From assembly GCA_030609665.1 (NCBI GenBank), contig JAUWBW010000011.1, positions 1 through 15,883 on the forward strand: a DNA stretch of 15,883 bases, written 5' to 3'. Of the stretch, positions 7,053 through 13,972 are shown piece by piece. The notes under the pieces are model-generated. The model did no database searches. It saw only the letters and a program-made list of their open reading frames with translations, and was not told the origin of the DNA. The position numbers and the translations under genes were made by a program. Position 1 is the stretch's first letter, and each line of letters begins with the position of its first letter. The stretch is from Methanosarcinaceae archaeon. Lineage in GTDB: Archaea; Halobacteriota; Methanosarcinia; Methanosarcinales; Methanosarcinaceae.

Positions 7053-8054
7053 TTATGCAAACTGGGTTATTGCGAAGTATCCGCAATCTTCGAAGCAGCT
7101 TGTTGCACCTGGGGACTGTGCGAAGGTGATGAATGCCTGCTCCATTGAGGTTGGCTCGCCGTTTGTGACGTAGTTCAATGGACGGGTCAGTTCCTTGACG
7201 TAGTTGGTATTGTCCTGGCTCTTGAGTTCATCCTCGATGTGATCTGCATCTATGTCAGCATATGTCTTGCCAGTATGGTCAATGATACCGAGTATCACGA
7301 CACCGTCTAAAGATTCTGCAAATCCGAAGTCAACAAAACCTATTGAGTCTGTCGTATCCTGCACTGCTTTAAGTACGCCGGCATTGCCTGTTGCACCTGG
7401 GGTTCCAGCATCGATACCGGTAGTACCACCATTACTATCGAGCCAGTCTTCAAAGGTGTCTTGTGTACCTGATGCTTCTGCTCGCTGGTAAAGTTTGGTG
7501 ATGTTCTCGGTTCCGCTCTCATTTACTATTTTGGTTGCGTCATTGGTTGCATACGCATCTTTAAGCTCTGCATGGGTGACATTAAATTTAGTTATGTCAT
7601 CATGTGCAATCACAACAACTGCACTGCCGCCGATCTTGTGTGTCATGAGGTCAGGGTACTTCTCCAGTTCCTTATCCTTTACTGGTCTGGATGCTGCGCC
7701 GATGTCAACAATGTCCATTCCGACTGATGACACGCCTGCGCCAGAGCCGCCGCCCTGTACTGTGATCTTGATGCCCTGATGTTCTTTCATGTAGTTTTCT
7801 GCGAGTAATTCTGATACTGGCTGTACGGTTGTACTGCCTGCGATTAGGATCTCGGTTGAGGATGCTGATACAAGTTCTCCTGTGTTTGCTTCACCGGAAA
7901 CGTCAGATGAAAATGTTCCCATGATCGTACCTACTGCCGCTGCTCCGGAAATTGCGACTACCACAAGGACAAGTGTTGCCACGATAGGCGCCACAGCTTG
8001 TGTATCATCGAATAATCCGCTGAACAGGGATTTAATTTTTGTTTCTATGCTCAT
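7053..8054 (-). CDS. pstS: Phosphate-binding protein PstS with archaeal type IV pilin N-terminus
   Basis: A 333-residue protein with two parts. Residues 1-48 are an archaeal pilin/class III signal sequence: a basic leader, DDTQ, then AVAPIVATLVLVVVAISG, matching the D-x-x-A-V-[SA]-P-[VI] pattern at which prepilin peptidases cut, probably around residues 18-20. No lipobox cysteine is present. Residues about 67-333 are a PstS-type phosphate receptor with AGSTTVQP (72-79), GGGSGAG (101-107), DIGAASR (117-123) and ASGTQDTF (194-201), which hold the phosphate ligands in this family. The C-terminal tail has a Cys pair (CFEDC). A strong ribosome site, CAGGAGAA at 8061-8068, sits seven bases before the ATG. 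It heads a cluster with pstC1, pstA1 and pilus-assembly genes, suggesting the protein is built into, or anchored by, a pilus-like structure. Confidence 0.93.
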   Translation of the reverse strand: MSIETKIKSLFSGLFDDTQAVAPIVATLVLVVVAISGAAAVGTIMGTFSSDVSGEANTGELVSASSTEILIAGSTTVQPVSELLAENYMKEHQGIKITVQGGGSGAGVSSVGMDIVDIGAASRPVKDKELEKYPDLMTHKIGGSAVVVIAHDDITKFNVTHAELKDAYATNDATKIVNESGTENITKLYQRAEASGTQDTFEDWLDSNGGTTGIDAGTPGATGNAGVLKAVQDTTDSIGFVDFGFAESLDGVVILGIIDHTGKTYADIDADHIEDELKSQDNTNYVKELTRPLNYVTNGEPTSMEQAFITFAQSPGATSCFEDCGYFAITQFA

Positions 8055-8092
8055 TTCTATTTCTCCTGTATAATGTTACCACCTGGAGATTA

Positions 8093-8132
8093 TCCTGCAC
8101 TTTTGGGTTGGTTTAAGTTAAAAGTGCAGGAC
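8093..8132 (-). promoter_or_regulatory. Long hairpin in the pstS leader
   Basis: Perfect 12-base arms TCCTGCACTTTT (8093-8104) and AAAAGTGCAGGA (8121-8132) flank 16 bases. The hairpin lies between the predicted promoter and the pstS ribosome site, 25 bases above the latter. It could be an RNA structure stabilising or controlling the abundant pstS message, or a dyad operator for a phosphate regulator. A terminator role is unlikely because the T run is inside the stem and a well-formed gene follows. Confidence 0.55.
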
Positions 8133-8176
8133 ATGCCACCCGGTTGTTGTAAAGCGATTTTCATCGGCCCCCACTT

Positions 8177-8202
8177 CATAAATATTGTTAATCCTTTTCA
8201 AA
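8177..8202 (-). promoter_or_regulatory. Probable pstS promoter (BRE and TATA box)
   Basis: On the minus strand a purine-rich TTTGAAAAGG, a plausible BRE, precedes CAATATTTATG, a good archaeal TATA box (8177-8187). Transcription would start near 8155, giving a leader of about 100 bases that includes the hairpin at 8093-8132. The 301-base stretch 8055-8355 holds only this promoter, the hairpin and the repeated motifs at 8268-8301; I see no gene. Confidence 0.5.
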
Positions 8203-8267
8203 TCGCTCTGGTGAGTAAAGGCATCATGTCTATATAATTGTTGCACAAATGATATATTTAGGCATGT

Positions 8268-8301
8268 AATATCTATAGTTTGCACAGTTAACTATATAGA
8301 T
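8268..8301. promoter_or_regulatory. Paired copies of a recurring AACTATA(TA)GAT motif
   Basis: AATATCTATAGTT (8268-8280) and AACTATATAGAT (8290-8301) face each other as an imperfect inverted repeat around TGCACAGTT. The first 13-mer recurs exactly at 10571-10583 and the second 12-mer recurs exactly at 10870-10881. The pair lies about 70-100 bases upstream of the pstS TATA box and could be a regulator site or an additional promoter element. Confidence 0.45.
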
Positions 8302-8355
8302 TGTACGTGATGCGTTTGTGGACTAAAAAGTGATGCTGCGACACAGAAATTATAC

Positions 8356-10512
8356 TCAAGGCGGAGTGTTTTTCACTCTTAATAATAAATAGGCAATCAG
8401 GAAACCCCCTGCCACGGGCAGGATTATAACAATATATAGCGAGTTTTCTATCAGAAGCACTGCTGACTTTTCAATGGTCTCGATAATAGATCTGGCATAC
8501 TGAACGTGCTCTATGACCTTAGCCGGAATTGTACCTATCGTCAGCTGCTGCTGCTGCATGGGCATTTCCATGTCGGTTGAGCCGTTCAGCACAACAGGAG
8601 AGTTGGGTGCATTATGTAGTACCGAATCCAGGGGGTTCACGTCCCCTTCACTTAATGTAACCTGTACCCCTGCTTCACCTGGTACTGCCTGCCATAATTC
8701 CCCGGTCTGGTTTTCAAATAGCATTATCCACTCTCCTGTTAATGGATCAAAGACCTGGGTCACCTCGGCACCTGCCTGCCATAATTCCCCGGTCGGGTTT
8801 TCAGATCGTGTTATCCACTTCCCTATTGACAGATCCAGTACCTGGGTCACCTCGGCACCTGACATCCAGAAGGAGGAGCGGACAACGCCCCTATAGTTGC
8901 TCCGTGCCCTGAACTCGATACTGGCATACGGCAAGTCAAGCTCATCGAACCGATCCGGATGTATGCGGTAGGACATTACAAGGGATTCACCGGGTGGAAG
9001 AAGAACGCCTGTCACAGTCAAGAGGTACGAATCATTGACACTAGAAACACCAAGATCCCATTCGCCCAGAGGCAAAGTGCCGCCTTCGATGCCCTGCTCG
9101 CTGCTGCCATCGATATAGCCGGCATCCGCGGGCACGGTATCGGTTAGATTGATCCATGCGGCACGGTCACCGTCATTGTGTATGTTTAGTATAACCCTGC
9201 ATGTCCCGTTATTTTCCTGTTTAACGGATTTGGACAGGATTATGTGCGGTCCGTGTACCGTGATGGTGGAACTGCCGGATTCCCATGTGAAATTCGTTCC
9301 GTAAAAATTCGTGCTGGCAACTACCTTATCAATAGTATAGCTGCCAGGTCTGGCTGGCAGCAGTTTGTAACTGGTACTGTACGGACTATTATCAGATACG
9401 CATACAGGATTCCTATCCTCAGTAATCGGTACTACTACGAAGTCATCAGGTACAGGCGGATCTATGCTACTGAGATTCCCAACTGTATAAAATCCGATAT
9501 TATATACACCTAAGCTAACAACACTATAATCCAGTACACTGTACACCTTTGCACCGGTGATATACCCCGCGCTCATATTAAGCTCATCACAGTTTAACCG
9601 TTTTACCACCCTCAACTCCGGATCCGTGCACGAGAGATTTATAGAGTTGTTTGCATCGTATTTACCGCCCTTGATATCAAATCCGCCCACCAATGCCGTA
9701 ATATTGTAGTTGATCTCATAAGGCGAGGTTGTTCCATCCCATGCCGGCGCAACAACAGTAAAATTGATCGATGCTTTGCTGTTTTTTTCCATACACCCCA
9801 GATTTTTAAATATCGTGTGGTCGTGGAACTCAAGATCATGATCTCCTGTAAATTCAAGTTCTCCGATATCCACCCTCAATTCAACATTCTCCACCCACGC
9901 CTCCCCCGAATTACTCACGTCTACCGTAATCGTTTTCTCCTTTTCAGGTGCATACTGGTCAGGGGATACAGTAATCTCTCCGAACGTCTCAGAGCTTGCA
10001 CCAATATCAATAGCAAGTGCAGGTCTTCCCCTGCAATAAAAATTAAGATGTGCTGACGGTGTTTGATATTGGTCCGTAGTTATACCGGTCAGTTCTACTT
10101 TCAGTTCAGCATCCATTTGGAACTCCCTGTATTCCGGCTGCGCATTAAGGAACAGGATCTTGGCCTGCACCTCACCGCCTTTTTCAATAGATACGGATGT
10201 CGCGCTCAGGTCCGAATCAAAATCATCTGTACGCAGGATGTAATGCGTGTTATCAACTTCAAGTTCGTATGTCTTGCCCCATGCAATGGCTGCACTGCCA
10301 CAGTTCACCCACTCCACATCGCCCTCAAGGTCGTCATCAGGACAGCAATCACCGGCTGTTGCCGCGGGGATCAGGATTACCGGAAGCAATAAAAGTATGA
10401 TTGAGAATGAGATACATTTTAAAAAGCTGACGTACTCTCTGCTGACGTTGTCACACACTTTATCCCCCACGCCCCCTGTACCTATCCGTGCGGTGTATCT
10501 CGTTCCAATCAT
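8356..10512 (-). CDS. Large secreted, C-terminally membrane-anchored surface protein with CARDB/DUF11-like domains
   Basis: A protein of about 718 residues that I do not recognise as a named family. A basic N-terminus and a strong hydrophobic signal (about 32-55 from the chosen start, ending AATAG) are followed by a Cys/Asp-rich start of the mature chain, DCCPDDDLEG. The long outer part is beta-rich with many N-glycosylation sequons. One CARDB-like stretch has TITVDVSNSGEAWVENVELR, and a later DUF11-like stretch has ILNIHNDGDRAAWINLTDTVP. Two 29-residue repeats lie near the C-terminus, then a single helix (LYIVIILPVAGGFLIAYLLL) and a short basic tail. ATG 10512 is preferred because a TATA box is centred about 26 bases upstream, as for leaderless transcripts. 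The same frame extends up to ATG 10560, and GTG 10458 with GGGGGAT before it is an alternative. Confidence 0.75.
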   Translation of the reverse strand: MIGTRYTARIGTGGVGDKVCDNVSREYVSFLKCISFSIILLLLPVILIPAATAGDCCPDDDLEGDVEWVNCGSAAIAWGKTYELEVDNTHYILRTDDFDSDLSATSVSIEKGGEVQAKILFLNAQPEYREFQMDAELKVELTGITTDQYQTPSAHLNFYCRGRPALAIDIGASSETFGEITVSPDQYAPEKEKTITVDVSNSGEAWVENVELRVDIGELEFTGDHDLEFHDHTIFKNLGCMEKNSKASINFTVVAPAWDGTTSPYEINYNITALVGGFDIKGGKYDANNSINLSCTDPELRVVKRLNCDELNMSAGYITGAKVYSVLDYSVVSLGVYNIGFYTVGNLSSIDPPVPDDFVVVPITEDRNPVCVSDNSPYSTSYKLLPARPGSYTIDKVVASTNFYGTNFTWESGSSTITVHGPHIILSKSVKQENNGTCRVILNIHNDGDRAAWINLTDTVPADAGYIDGSSEQGIEGGTLPLGEWDLGVSSVNDSYLLTVTGVLLPPGESLVMSYRIHPDRFDELDLPYASIEFRARSNYRGVVRSSFWMSGAEVTQVLDLSIGKWITRSENPTGELWQAGAEVTQVFDPLTGEWIMLFENQTGELWQAVPGEAGVQVTLSEGDVNPLDSVLHNAPNSPVVLNGSTDMEMPMQQQQLTIGTIPAKVIEHVQYARSIIETIEKSAVLLIENSLYIVIILPVAGGFLIAYLLLRVKNTPP
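8686..8860 (-). repeat. Two tandem 87-base repeats in the surface-protein gene
   Basis: Copies at 8686-8772 and 8773-8859 are closely similar and in frame (29 residues each). Both encode the words GAEVTQV, then a variable D-x-x-[IT]-G-[KE]-W-I segment, then EN-x-TGELWQA. The high DNA identity points to recent duplication within the stalk just before the membrane anchor. Confidence 0.85.
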
Positions 10513-10530
10513 ATTACAACATATACTAGC

Positions 10531-10544
10531 ATCTATATAAATTC
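10531..10544 (-). promoter_or_regulatory. TATA box for the CARDB-type surface protein
   Basis: Minus-strand GAATTTATATAGAT contains a strong TATA core (TTTATATA). Its centre is about 26 bases from the ATG at 10512, so transcription would start at or next to that codon and the message would be leaderless. This argues against the in-frame ATG at 10560, which lies above the box. Confidence 0.5.
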
Positions 10545-10570
10545 TGCCTGCATAATACATATAGATGTGA

Positions 10571-10583
10571 AATATCTATAGTT
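10571..10583. promoter_or_regulatory. Exact second copy of the 13-mer AATATCTATAGTT
   Basis: This 13-base word is identical to 8268-8280. It lies upstream of the surface-protein TATA box and downstream of the 73-residue membrane gene. A further CTATATAG word occurs at 10595-10602. It could be a binding site shared between the surface-protein and pstS promoters. Confidence 0.4.
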
Positions 10584-10625
10584 ATTTTCAGTCCCTATAT
10601 AGAATGAATTACAACCGGTTTTGCA

Positions 10626-10847
10626 TTAGGATGCCCGGAACCATCTTTTGTATGAAACATAGATAAATAAGAAATATGCAAAAAGGGCAACAAAAACAGA
10701 AGGAATAGCTAAACTGAAGATTTCCGATGGTATATACCAGCACGTCGAATAGAAGGTATACAGTGAAAGTACCGTTGCAATTAGCATACTCATGATTATT
10801 TTCATATTCTCATATGATTGAACCCTTCCTTTATAGCATTTGCACAT
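10626..10847 (-). CDS. Small two-helix membrane protein, function unknown
   Basis: A 73-residue protein with a polar N-terminus (MCKCYKGRVQSYEN), two hydrophobic segments at about residues 18-37 and 44-65, and a basic C-terminal tail (SYKRWFRAS). The TATA box CTATATAG at 10872-10879 is centred about 27 bases from ATG 10847, consistent with a leaderless start there. An internal ATG at 10805 is a possible later start but lacks a well-spaced ribosome site. It lies between the PhoU-group membrane protein and the large surface protein, all on one strand. No known family is recognised. Length, composition and a matching promoter make it a likely real gene. Confidence 0.55.
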   Translation of the reverse strand: MCKCYKGRVQSYENMKIIMSMLIATVLSLYTFYSTCWYIPSEIFSLAIPSVFVALFAYFLFIYVSYKRWFRAS

Positions 10848-10869
10848 GTGAATTGCATAGTGAATAGAG

Positions 10870-10881
10870 AACTATATAGAT
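10870..10881 (-). promoter_or_regulatory. Promoter-type AACTATATAGAT element before the 73-residue gene
   Basis: The 12-mer is identical to 8290-8301 and includes the TATA core CTATATAG at leaderless spacing from ATG 10847. The recurring motif may therefore be simply a preferred TATA element of these promoters, or a TATA-overlapping regulator site. Confidence 0.45.
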
Positions 10882-10953
10882 GAAATGTGTTTTAGCACTA
10901 CCTCAAAACCAGTAATTTTAATAGAGGATTTCAAAATCATTGATAATTATCGC

Positions 10954-11002
10954 AGACACAGATTTACACAGATGCGACTTTAAATCTGTGTAATCCGTGT
11001 CT
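10954..11002. repeat. Palindromic intergenic repeat (ACACAGATTTACACAGAT type)
   Basis: The left arm 10954-10973 (AGACACAGATTTACACAGAT) and right arm 10984-11002 (ATCTGTGTAATCCGTGTCT) are reverse complements except for one base change and one missing base, around a 10-base centre. Such CACAGATTTACACAGAT palindromes are common dispersed repeats in many prokaryotic genomes. It fills part of the 232-base gap 10848-11079 and could act as a terminator-like hairpin after the PhoU-group operon. Confidence 0.75.
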
Positions 11003-11079
11003 AAAAAATCACTGGAAAATGATACTGTGCCATATATTTGTTTTGCTGAAACAAAAACCAATATAAAACCTGCACAATA

Positions 11080-11520
11080 CTATGTCTCCTTGAATATCTC
11101 GTACCCAAAAACTGTAATCGTGATCATAACAGATACCAGTGACAGCACAAGTACTGTATTTGAGTAATAGACATTAAGCACATACCACGAAAATCCCCCC
11201 ATAACATGCGTAATGCTCATCAGCAGGATGATGGCAACACCAATGTAATAAATATTCGAATCAGCGAGGTATTTCAGCACAGTATAACCGGCAATGTAGT
11301 AAAAGAAAATAGTAAGTAACAGATACGGAATTACAACATCGTGTCTAATCGCGTATGTCAGGGTCGGGCTGAATTCGTATTGTAGGACTGTTGCGATACT
11401 GCCGGCAAAATAGAACGTCAGGCTATAGTCGATAATAACCCCCACACAAAGAAGGAGTGGAAGTATCCTATAACTGTGATAGATCGATTGTAAGTTCTGC
11501 GATATTTGCTGCATAATCAC
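11080..11520 (-). CDS. Four-helix membrane protein, function unknown
   Basis: A 146-residue protein with hydrophobic segments at about residues 18-40, 62-84, 89-110 and 117-140 and an amphipathic N-terminus. Between helices 1 and 2 is a polar outer loop (LQYEFSPTLTYAIRHD). I do not recognise a family. ATG 11520 lies inside the 3' end of the AbrB-PhoU gene, giving a 53-base overlap on the same strand in another frame. A GTG at 11442 would avoid the overlap but would cut into the first helix and has no ribosome site, so I keep the longer start. Co-transcription with two PhoU-type regulators suggests a role in phosphate or metal homeostasis, but this is only context. Confidence 0.65.
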   Translation of the reverse strand: MIMQQISQNLQSIYHSYRILPLLLCVGVIIDYSLTFYFAGSIATVLQYEFSPTLTYAIRHDVVIPYLLLTIFFYYIAGYTVLKYLADSNIYYIGVAIILLMSITHVMGGFSWYVLNVYYSNTVLVLSLVSVMITITVFGYEIFKET

Positions 11521-12430
11521 TGATCCTGTTAAAACTGTCCAGAATAATCTCGATCGATGGAGCAGCTGGCGATTGGCTGATTTCGGATACCTTCCTGCCC
11601 AGATCCTTTTTCTCTTTCAAAACCTTATTTGCAAGATCCGTGTCTGAGTGCCTGAGCGATTCAACACTGTGGGAGACAAGACCCTGTGAAACTTTCCCGA
11701 GTCCCATGACCTGTATCAAAACATTATCCGATATCTCAGCATGGTTGAGATGTCCTGCAATCTTGGCTGCATGATCACCGATGCGCTCGATATTTTGTGC
11801 AGCGAGCCGATAATAGAACGATTCAATAAGATTCAGTTCATCCCTTTTCGAAACCCTGTTCGAATCCAGACGGTTGATATACTGTTTTGAGACCAGCAGA
11901 TACATCCTATCAACATCATCATCCCTTGCAATAATCTCATTAAGCAGTCCGCTGTCCTTTACTTTCATGACATTGATCACATCATCGAGCATCAGGAACA
12001 CAAGCGAAGACATACGTTTAAATCCCTTTTCAAGTGTAAATTCATCAGTATCAAGAAGATCCTGGATCACGACCTTATCATCAGTTTCTTCAACAACTTC
12101 AATCCCGATCAGGTTGTGGCACATTCCCCTTATCTCTTTTTTTATCTTCTGCGGGATATAGCTTCCACGTATCTCGATGAACTGGTACCCGCCTATCACA
12201 TACGCACCTATGATATTACGCCTGAGCTCATCTATTTGCTTATCGCATTTCAATTTCTTAACACGCGGGGGTGCTTTGTAGCCCGGCGGTGTGACCACTA
12301 TTGCCCCATCACTTCGGTATGAGATAGAAACCATTGAACCGGCTGCCAGTCCGGAATTCACAGCCCACTTCTTCGGGAGTGTAACAATAAATGTCGATTT
12401 TCCCGTCATCTGCACTTTTCTTACATCCAT
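11468..12430 (-). CDS. AbrB-PhoU fusion, archaeal phosphate uptake regulator
   Basis: About 320 residues. The N-terminus (MDVRKVQMTGKSTFIVTLPK and on to about residue 48) is a SpoVT/AbrB swapped-hairpin domain, a DNA-binding fold. It is followed by two PhoU-type helical repeats (about 100-195 and 210-315), with the motif ERIGDHAAKIA and a related RISDYAANIAEL near the C-terminus; acidic residues of such motifs bind metal clusters in PhoU. This domain pair is typical of euryarchaeal phosphate regulators and suggests transcriptional control combined with PhoU-type sensing of the Pst transporter. ATG 12430 is chosen over the in-frame GTG 12442 because GAGGTG, overlapping the phoU stop, sits ten bases upstream. 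It follows phoU directly and overlaps the next gene by 53 bases. Confidence 0.88.
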   Translation of the reverse strand: MDVRKVQMTGKSTFIVTLPKKWAVNSGLAAGSMVSISYRSDGAIVVTPPGYKAPPRVKKLKCDKQIDELRRNIIGAYVIGGYQFIEIRGSYIPQKIKKEIRGMCHNLIGIEVVEETDDKVVIQDLLDTDEFTLEKGFKRMSSLVFLMLDDVINVMKVKDSGLLNEIIARDDDVDRMYLLVSKQYINRLDSNRVSKRDELNLIESFYYRLAAQNIERIGDHAAKIAGHLNHAEISDNVLIQVMGLGKVSQGLVSHSVESLRHSDTDLANKVLKEKKDLGRKVSEISQSPAAPSIEIILDSFNRISDYAANIAELTIDLSQL

Positions 12431-12443
12431 ACTGTAAAACACC

Positions 12444-13097
12444 TCAGTTCAGCTTCACCCTGTCACCTGTTACCATATACACCACACTCTCGCAGATATT
12501 GTTGGCATGATCTCCGATCCGCTCAAGGTAACGTGCCACAAACGTCAGGTGTGATGCATTGGTAATCCTTGTCGGGTACTCGACCATCAACGTAATCAAC
12601 TCCCTCCTGACCTGGTCAAACAGTGCATCGATCTCATCATCACGTTTTGCAGTCTCGTATGCCAGATCAGAATTTGATTCGGTATAAGCCTGCATTCCCC
12701 CTTCTACCATCTCGCATGATATCTGAGCCATTCTGGGAATATCGATTAAGGGTTTGATATGTTTTTCATCCCTTATCGCAACAGCGATCTTTGCGATATC
12801 CACAGCAAGGTCGCTCATCCGCTCAAGATCGAGATTGATCTTAATCACAGCCCCGATCATCCGCAGATCCCGTGCCATTGGCTGCTGAAGTGCAAGAAGC
12901 CGCATGCATGCAGTCTCGATCTCCGCAGAAAGATCATCTATTTCATCGTCACCTTTTATTACAACTTTTGCCTGTTCAACATCGTGACACTGCAGTGCTT
13001 TGACCGAATTTTTGATTGCTGTACCCGCCATCTCACCAAGATTTAAGACCATCTGTTCCAACTTTGCAAGTTCTTCATGATATTCTTCCCGTACCAT
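12444..13097 (-). CDS. phoU: Phosphate signalling/uptake regulator PhoU
   Basis: About 217 residues, the usual length for single PhoU proteins, built of two three-helix PhoU repeats (about 5-95 and 110-205). Conserved acidic motifs are seen in DLERMSDLAVDIAKIA and in YLERIGDHANNI, which bind metal ions in the family. PhoU associates with the PstSCAB transporter and damps phosphate uptake or relays phosphate status. ATG 13097 is chosen because GAGGG lies five bases upstream; the in-frame ATG 13109 has no such site. It follows pstB by 47 bases and is followed after 13 bases by the AbrB-PhoU fusion. Confidence 0.93.
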   Translation of the reverse strand: MVREEYHEELAKLEQMVLNLGEMAGTAIKNSVKALQCHDVEQAKVVIKGDDEIDDLSAEIETACMRLLALQQPMARDLRMIGAVIKINLDLERMSDLAVDIAKIAVAIRDEKHIKPLIDIPRMAQISCEMVEGGMQAYTESNSDLAYETAKRDDEIDALFDQVRRELITLMVEYPTRITNASHLTFVARYLERIGDHANNICESVVYMVTGDRVKLN

Positions 13098-13144
13098 TAT
13101 ATCCCTCATGTTCTAACTTTTGTTTCCACTCTCGATCTCATTTT

Positions 13145-13909
13145 TCATCCGAACCGTCCAGTAATGTAATTCTCTGTACTCTCTACGACAGGACTTTCAA
13201 AGATCTGTTTTGTCTCTCCGAACTCGATCATCTCACCGAGCAGGAAAAACGCCGTGTGATCAGACACTCTAGCAGCCTGCTGCATATTGTGCGTCACGAT
13301 GATAATCGTATAATCACGTTTCAACTCACTGATCAGGTCTTCGATCCTGGCTGTCGATATCGGGTCAAGTGCGCTGCATGGCTCATCGAACAGTATCACA
13401 TCCGGTTTCACTGCAAGTGTTCGTGCAATGCAGAGCCTCTGTTGCTGTCCCCCGCTCAGGTCAAGTGCGGGTTTGTCCAAAATGCCGCCCACCTCATCCC
13501 ACAGCGCAGCAGCTTTAAGGCTGTCCTCGACCACCTTATCCAGTTCGCGTTTTGTCTGCGTCCCGTGAATGCGCGGTCCATATGCAATGTTGTCATAGAT
13601 GGACATCGGGAACGGGTTTGGCTTCTGGAAGACCATACCTATCCTCTTTCTCAGGATAACAACATCCATATCATTTTCATAGACATCTCTGCCTTCAAAC
13701 AGCACCTTACCGGTGATGCGGCATCCCTTTATAAGATCGTTCATCCGGTTGATGCACCGTATAAACGTGGATTTACCGCATCCGGACGGGCCGATCAGGG
13801 CAGTGACCATGTTCTTCTGTATCGGAATCGAAATATCTTTCAAAGCCTGTGCATCACCATACCAGAGGTTTAAGTTGCGGCTTTCGATCTCAATGTCTTT
13901 TGTCCCCAT
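13145..13909 (-). CDS. pstB: Phosphate ABC transporter ATP-binding protein PstB
   Basis: About 254 residues, the standard PstB length. Walker A is GPSGCGKST at residues 40-48, the Q-loop sits in VFQKPNPFP, the ABC signature is LSGGQQQR, Walker B is VILFDEPCSALDP and the switch histidine is in VTHNMQQA. The PstB-typical RMNDL and SIYDNIAYGPRIHG stretches are present. It energises phosphate import by dimerising under the PstC-PstA channel. ATG 13909 is chosen, with AAGGAG upstream; a TTG one codon earlier is possible. It is the only PstB in the window although two PstC/PstA pairs are present, so it may serve both. Confidence 0.96.
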   Translation of the reverse strand: MGTKDIEIESRNLNLWYGDAQALKDISIPIQKNMVTALIGPSGCGKSTFIRCINRMNDLIKGCRITGKVLFEGRDVYENDMDVVILRKRIGMVFQKPNPFPMSIYDNIAYGPRIHGTQTKRELDKVVEDSLKAAALWDEVGGILDKPALDLSGGQQQRLCIARTLAVKPDVILFDEPCSALDPISTARIEDLISELKRDYTIIIVTHNMQQAARVSDHTAFFLLGEMIEFGETKQIFESPVVESTENYITGRFG

Positions 13910-13972
13910 CAATCTTATCTCCTTATCTCATTTTATCATCTAAAATCTTTACATTCCCTTTCTCTTTCCTTA

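Noticed and set aside
8231..8265. Possible 11-codon leader peptide upstream of pstS
   Set aside because: The short frame follows a TATA-like word but has no supporting ribosome site, no regulatory codon run and is far from the pstS start.
13016..13873. 285-codon plus-strand open frame opposite pstB and phoU
   Set aside because: It lies entirely antisense to well-recognised genes, has no family resemblance and no plausible promoter; the length follows from the codon composition of the real genes.
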